From assembly GCA_003550305.1 (NCBI GenBank), contig QKYT01000078.1:9215-21631 (forward strand): a stretch of DNA of 12,417 bases. The letters are read 5' to 3'. Source of the DNA: Glomus cerebriforme (taxonomy: Eukaryota > Glomeromycota > Glomeromycetes > Glomerales > Glomeraceae). The translations under genes and the position numbers were made by a program. The notes under the pieces are model-generated. The model had not been told where the DNA came from. It did no database searches and saw nothing but the letters and a program-made list of their open reading frames with translations. Position 1 is the first letter of the stretch; each line of letters opens with the position of its first letter. Shown piece by piece: positions 8,027-12,417 of the stretch.

Positions 8027-8051
8027 AAAATCTGCAAAATTTGCAGATTTT
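8027..8051. repeat. 25-bp TGCAGA palindrome
   Basis: AAAATCTGCAAA (8027-8038) and TTTGCAGATTTT (8040-8051) are perfect 12-bp reverse complements around one base. Related ATCTGC/GCAGAT pieces recur nearby (about 8139, 8308-8324) and at the ends of both large repeat elements. Confidence 0.7.
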
Positions 8052-8319
8052 CACTTTTTTTTATATATTTTTGATAAATATCTGTACAATTCTTCAAATA
8101 ATTTTCTTCAAATTTTTTTTAATAAAATTTTTAGAAAAAATCTGCAATAATCTTCAATATTGCAAATTTGTTAAAAACTTTATGCAAAAATCCTTAAAGA
8201 TTTTTTTTTATTCTAATAAATTTCAGTTAAACTATTATTTAACTGTTTTAAATTTTAGATTTTGAAGTCTTGAACAAAATTGATAAGTTCTTCAAACTTC
8301 ATATTTAATCTGCGACATG

Positions 8320-8323
<4 letters not shown>

Positions 8324-8355
<32 letters not shown>
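8324..8355 (+). repeat. 32-nt T homopolymer
   Basis: An uninterrupted run of 32 T followed by GCAGG, which also forms the pyrimidine tract and AG of the first unit of array 2. The exact length is likely to be unreliable in sequencing. Confidence 0.85.
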
Positions 8356-8357
<2 letters not shown>

Positions 8358-8359
8358 AG

Positions 8360-9790
8360 GATTCTGAACTCCTTTCATTATCTCTAAACTTTACTTTCAA
8401 AGATAAATAAAAATAAGTATATATTTTTATTAAATGAATATTTACTAATTATTATTTTTTTTTATTTATAAAATTTATTAACATTTTTTTATTTTTCTTT
8501 AGGTTCCAGGAAACTAAAGTATAACTCTGAACTCTCATTTTAAAAGTAAGATTTTGAAAATTTTTTTTTTTATTAAATAAATGTTTACTAATATTCTTTC
8601 TTTTGTAGGTTTAGGTCTTTAGATATAGAACTTCAAAATAGGTTCATAATGAAAAGAAGGGGTATTAAAAAAAATATTACTAATATAACATTTTTTTTTT
8701 TTGTAGGTTCAAATTCAACTTAAACTTCAAAATGGATTCATACTGAAGAAAGAGAAATATTAAAATAAACATTACTAATATAACATTTTTTTTCTTATAA
8801 GTTCAGATTCAACTTGGACTTCAAAATAGATTCATATGTAGTGAAGAGGAAGAATATTAAAAGAAATGTTACTAATGTAATGTTCTTTTTTTTCTTGTAG
8901 GTTCAGATTCAACTTGGACTTCAAAATAGATTCATAATGAAGAAAAGAAATATTAAAAGAAATATTACTAATGTAACATTCTTTTTTTTTGTAAGTTCAA
9001 ATTTGACTTGAACTTCAAAATAGGTTTGTAATAAAGAAAAGAGGTATTAAAAGAAATATTACTAATGTAACGTTCTTTTTTCTTATAGGTTCAGATTTGA
9101 CTTAGAGTTCATAATGAAGGGAAAGGAATATTAAAAGAAATATTACTAATGTAATATTCTTTTTTTCTTATAGGTTCAGATTTGATTTAAACTTCAAAGA
9201 TTAGGACTTCAGCTTTAGAATTCAACCTGAATTTCAAAGGTTTGTATTGGAAGAGATAGATATAGATTTTTTTCATTAAAGAAACATTACTAACATAATA
9301 TTTTTTTTTTTTTTTTAAAACTTTACTTTGACTTCAGATTTGACCTGAGTTTTAAAGGTTTGTATCAGAGAAGATATAATTTTTTTTTGTTAAAGAAATA
9401 TTACTAATATAATATTTCTTTTTTGTAAGACTTTAGCTTCAGATTTAACTTAGACTTTGAAGGTTTGTATCAGAGAAAATATAATTTTCTTTGTTAAAGA
9501 AATATTACTAATATAACGTTTCTTTCTTTTTTATAGGACTTTAGCTTTGGATTTAACCTGAATTTCAAAATTAAAGATTTGTTAGGATTATCTACTTTAT
9601 TTTTTTTTAATAAAATATTTTACTAATATTTTATTTTTTTTTCAATTTTAGGTTCTTCAGGGCATAATGTTACAGAATTTTAAAGGTATGCTACTTCAAA
9701 TTTTTTTCTTGTTTATTATTTTTTTAAAAAGAAATATTTTTTTTATTAATATATTTCTTTGTTTATTTTTAGGTTCTTTAAACTCTGAAA
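8360..9790 (+). repeat. Array 2 of intron-like tandem units
   Basis: About 14 units with AG ends near 8359, 8502, 8608, 8706, 8801, 8900, 8995, 9088, 9173, 9317 (degenerate), 9429, 9536, 9651 and 9772. The A, B, C order and orientation match array 1; 9174-9268 aligns with 1497-1590 almost base for base. CG sites of array 1 (TTCGAAG, GTTCGTAGTG, AACGTTAC) are mostly TTCAAAG, GTTCATAATG and AACATTAC here. TACTAAT or TACTAAC, the T tract and TAG or AAG are still present in most units. No reading frame is maintained. Confidence 0.88.
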
Positions 9791-10089
9791 TTTTTTAAAT
9801 ACTAGATTTGAATTTTGGATTTAAGAAAAAGTAAATAGATAATATAGATTTTTTTTCCTTATATCTGATGTATTATAATAATTTAGCTTTTAATACTTTA
9901 TAAATTACATTTAATAAAAAAAAATAAAGTTTTATTATATTTACAATATTATATTTTAAATATATATTATATACTATATATCAGATATTACAAGAATTTT
10001 GCAGATTTTTATTTTTTTTCTAATTATACAGATCTCTATGCTGCAGAACAACGCAGATCTGAATCCTAAAAAAATTGCTGATAATTAAT

Positions 10090-10118
10090 AGTTACTCGGC
10101 ACTTCGTGCCGAGTAACT
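10090..10118. repeat. Perfect 13-bp-arm hairpin
   Basis: AGTTACTCGGCAC (10090-10102), loop TTC, GTGCCGAGTAACT (10106-10118). It is the first and best preserved of several related palindromes leading into the transposase relic, and its GC content stands out sharply from the flanks. Confidence 0.9.
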
Positions 10119-10346
10119 GTTGTATTTGCAATAAGCAATATGATTGGTGAAATTTGCTGAGCACAGCTCAGTAAAGTTTACTGATCATATTCTTATGTAA
10201 ATACATGTAAGACACGATAGTGCCGCAGTTACGAGGTCACGTAGTGCTAAGTAACTATTTTATCGGGCTTAGCCTTTATTAAACTTTTATTATGCACAGT
10301 AACTGGTTGTACTAACATAAATCATCAAATAGTAAATGCCCGATAA
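10119..10346. repeat. Cluster of further palindromes (subterminal region)
   Basis: CTGAGC-ACA-GCTCAG is near 10157-10171, and AGTAAA-G-TTTACT overlaps its end. AGTTACGAGGTCAC (10227-10240) and GTGCTAAGTAACT (10244-10256) form a decayed version of the 10090 hairpin. TTATCGGGC (10260-10268) and GCCCGATAA (10338-10346) are a perfect 9-bp pair. AGTTAC or GTAACT recurs five times from 10090 on. Such clusters mark subterminal regions of DNA transposons, here just before the relic transposase start. Confidence 0.6.
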
Positions 10347-12330
10347 TAAGAAATTATTTACAAAAAAAAATATAGAAGAAGAAAAATAAATTTCTAATAA
10401 AATAGAAAAAATAGCCCATACTATTACTGAATATATTACTAATAAAAATATAAATCTTCACCCTATTTTTTAAGAATTTATTTGTATTTAAAGTGAAATT
10501 TTGAATAGAACAAGATATCATCTGATGTAAGACTAATTATTAAATAATAATTTTATTTATTTTAATAAAAATAAACTAGTTTTTTTTAGGTTTTTATATT
10601 GGTTAATATCTGTATATAGTAGATTTGAAAATGCAGCTTATAATGCAATAAAAATAATAATACATTTGCCATTAATTTTTATATTTAAAAGTTATGTAAA
10701 TAAAAGTGAACAACATTCAGAATAACAAGATAAAATTGCTTCACAAATGTTAAAAAGTTTAAAACAAATAAAATATAGACAAATAAGGGTTTTTTATATA
10801 ATTTTTTTAAAATTCAAAAAGTTATTAATTTTTATTTTATAATTAGCTTTATATATAATAAATAAATTAATTAATAATTTTACTTAAAAAGGTTTTTTTT
10901 GGAATCAGCACAAAAACTTTTATATTGAATATTTAGATTTTGAGAATAAAATACAAGTCTATCAATCATTTGCATTACAATATCAATATATGATGTTAAA
11001 AAAATATAATTAATTATCTATATCTGAAAAACAAAAATAAAAAAAGAACTTGCAATTCAAGTTTATAAAGTATTTAGCATTCAGTAACATATAATTTTAT
11101 CTTTCCAGTTGCTTATTATAGTATTAACATATTAACAATATACAATTTAAATATTTTATTATTTAATCTTGTAATAAAATTAGAATATATTAGTATACAT
11201 ACATATGGTTCAATTTATAATAGTGCAGGAGAAAATAGAGTTCATATGAAAGTTTTGATAAGTATACATTAACATGATCTTTTAATGATATTGTAGAAGT
11301 TAATTTTGATAAAATAAAAAAGGTATTTCATATTGCAGAAATTATAAATAGTAATTCTAAAAGATTATACATTCATCTACCTATATCTTTAAAATTGAAG
11401 TGGAATGTCAATGAGTTATGTAAATTTAAAAATCCATATAATAATCAATAGTAATTAGGAAAAATTATTAAATTTTAATCTGATTAAAGTAACATTAACT
11501 ATAGAAATTATAAAAGGAATTTATGTAAAAAAAAAATGAAAAGTTTTTAGTTATTATATTAATAAATTTCTTAAACCTATTTATAATAATCAAGAACTTT
11601 TAATAAATTATAAAACTATTAATCCTATTACTGGAGATGAATGGTTTTTTATAAGTAACTCAATACATATTTTCAAAAAGCTTTAAAATAATTTTATCAA
11701 AAAGTCATATTGGTAAAAAAAATTCAAAAGAAATAATGTTTAATGGAAAGAAAATTAGTTAGAAATATATAAAAGATATTTATGAATATATAATAGCAAA
11801 GGTAATAAAACTTATAAAATAATATATGGCTTACTTTATGCAGTAAAATGCATATTAACATAGCTAAACATATATTATCAAAGGAAGTTAAAGATACATT
11901 AACATCTATTGATAAACTTAAAAATATATTAAAAGGAATAAGAATAAGTTATTATTAATTATTATTTTGCTTATATTTAAATAGTATTATTAACTCTAAT
12001 TTTTTTAAGAAATTTATTAAGCATATATAAAAATATCATCAGATTATGCATAGTAAAATTACTTTTTACTTTATGGAGTATTCATGTATTAATACTTTAA
12101 GAAAAATTCAAAATTAATTTGTATTTAAAGATAAACAAAAAGCAGGATATATGAAATAGATCTTATTACAATATTAATTTGATTTGATTTTGTTAATTAA
12201 TAGTTTTCTTAAACTGTTAAAATTTATTCTAAAAAAATATCTAGCTTTAATAATTTAATCATAAGATACACTTGAAGGCAATATTATGATTAAAATAGAA
12301 TATATTCTTGAATAGGACAGTCTGAGACAA
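10336..12330 (+). pseudogene. Relic P-element/THAP9-like DDE transposase
   Basis: From ATG 10336 (MPDNKKLFTKKNIEEE) one frame holds recognisable protein to about 11010, with several stops (including NKSEQHSE-stop-QDKIASQML and FYIEYLDFENKIQVYQSFAL). Later blocks shift frame: FIFPVAYYSINILT (about 11093), GSIYNSAGENRVHM (about 11207), DIVEVNFDKIKKVFHIAEII (11287), TINPITGDEWFFISNSIHIF (about 11615), EIMFNGKKIS (about 11730). The order PVAYY, DGAxxN-like, HxxKxxRN-like and a final GxxIxW block is that of P-element/THAP9 transposases (RNase H-fold DDE). The DGA Asp reads Asn (AAT 11219). Stops at 11275, 11449, 11537 and 11760 stand where I expect Trp. It encodes no working enzyme. Family assignment rests on recalled motif patterns. 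Confidence 0.65.
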
Positions 12331-12376
12331 TCCAAATCCTTGGATAAAAAACTTATAATGTCTGGAACATTTAATA

Positions 12377-12417
12377 TACAGTAGCTCACAAAAGTAATGC
12401 ATCACCTGAAAAAAAAA
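12377..12417. mobile_element. End of a Tc1/mariner-like element (runs off window)
   Basis: After a TA (12377-12378) comes CAGTAGCTCACAAAAGTAAT and GCATCACCTG. CAGT-G/A-GCTCA-AAAAGT is the style of terminal inverted repeat seen in Tc1/mariner elements, which insert at TA. Only about 39 bp are visible, so the call depends on motif and TA context. It begins at or within the decayed tail of the P-like relic. Confidence 0.5.

Larger units (their letters stand above)
8307..10082 (+). mobile_element. Dispersed repeat element, copy 2
   Basis: It is bounded on the left by AATCTGCGACATGCAGAT (8307-8324) and on the right by GCAGAACAACGCAGATCTG (10043-10061) plus TTGCTGAT (10075-10082). Left AATCTGCG and right CGCAGATC are near reverse complements, so short terminal inverted repeats are possible. 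The same right end follows array 1 (2175-2205). Between them lie array 2 and about 250 bp of AT-rich tail without a gene. The copy is more A/T-shifted than copy 1. It ends only about 8 bp before the palindrome cluster of the next element. Mobility and class are inferred. Confidence 0.45.

Noticed and set aside
7909..8265. Plus-strand 118-codon open frame
   Set aside because: It is low-complexity (N, K, I, F, L, Q) and its repeated peptide words follow the underlying TGCAGA DNA repeats; no domain seen.
12230..12360. Continuation of the transposase C-terminus up to the Tc1-like end
   Set aside because: The reading around IKIEYILE-stop-DSLRQSKSLD is protein-like, but I could not align it convincingly to the expected C-terminal motif, so the relic is closed at about 12330.
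1..12417. tRNA or rRNA genes
   Set aside because: GGTTCRA-like words in the arrays resemble a T-arm, but no cloverleaf with matching acceptor stem could be drawn, and no rRNA-like conserved block was seen.

Overview
This is eukaryotic, extremely AT-rich DNA made mostly of repeats and decayed mobile elements. It surrounds one intact, intron-containing gene on the minus strand. The base composition, the short GTAAGT...TTTAG intron, the TACTAAC-type motifs and my recollection of the repeat and transposase families point to an arbuscular mycorrhizal fungus (Glomeromycotina, most likely Rhizophagus). That assignment is inference, because no search was possible.

Layout. Positions 1-2205 and 8307-10082 hold two diverged, same-orientation copies of one repeat element. 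Each contains a long array of about 95-130 bp units, and almost every unit looks like a tiny exon followed by an intron: donor-like GT, a TACTAAC/TACTAAT box, a pyrimidine tract and TAG. The second copy is more decayed; its CG steps have mostly become CA or TG. Between the copies, 2209-4190 is AT-rich filler with a 31-bp tandem duplication, a foldback element, an 80-nt near-perfect hairpin, a coding-like relic and a possible MITE. Positions 4190-5900 are a less AT-rich island with the one convincing gene, a two-exon DUF202-family (three-helix) membrane protein. It has a TATA box and a poly(A) signal, and two CACGTGAC boxes lie farther upstream. Positions 6096-6700 are a coding-like relic. Its end is overlapped by a 775-bp element (6637-7411) with roughly 50-bp terminal inverted repeats and internal GATTACA, CACGTG and ATTGG motifs. 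Positions 7412-8306 are AT-rich with TGCAGA palindromes.

Positions 10090-12330 are the left end (a cluster of short palindromes) and the wrecked coding region of a P-element/THAP9-like DDE transposase. Its in-frame stops sit where Trp or Gln codons are expected, and at least one presumed catalytic Asp is lost. At 12377-12417 the end of a Tc1/mariner-like element begins at a TA within or at the end of this relic and runs off the window.

How it fits together. The window looks like a repeat-rich compartment subject to cytosine deamination (methylation-linked or RIP-like) with one surviving gene island. The least explained features are the paired arrays of splice-signal-bearing units and the small hairpin at 3038-3117. 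I see no complete new multi-gene system here.
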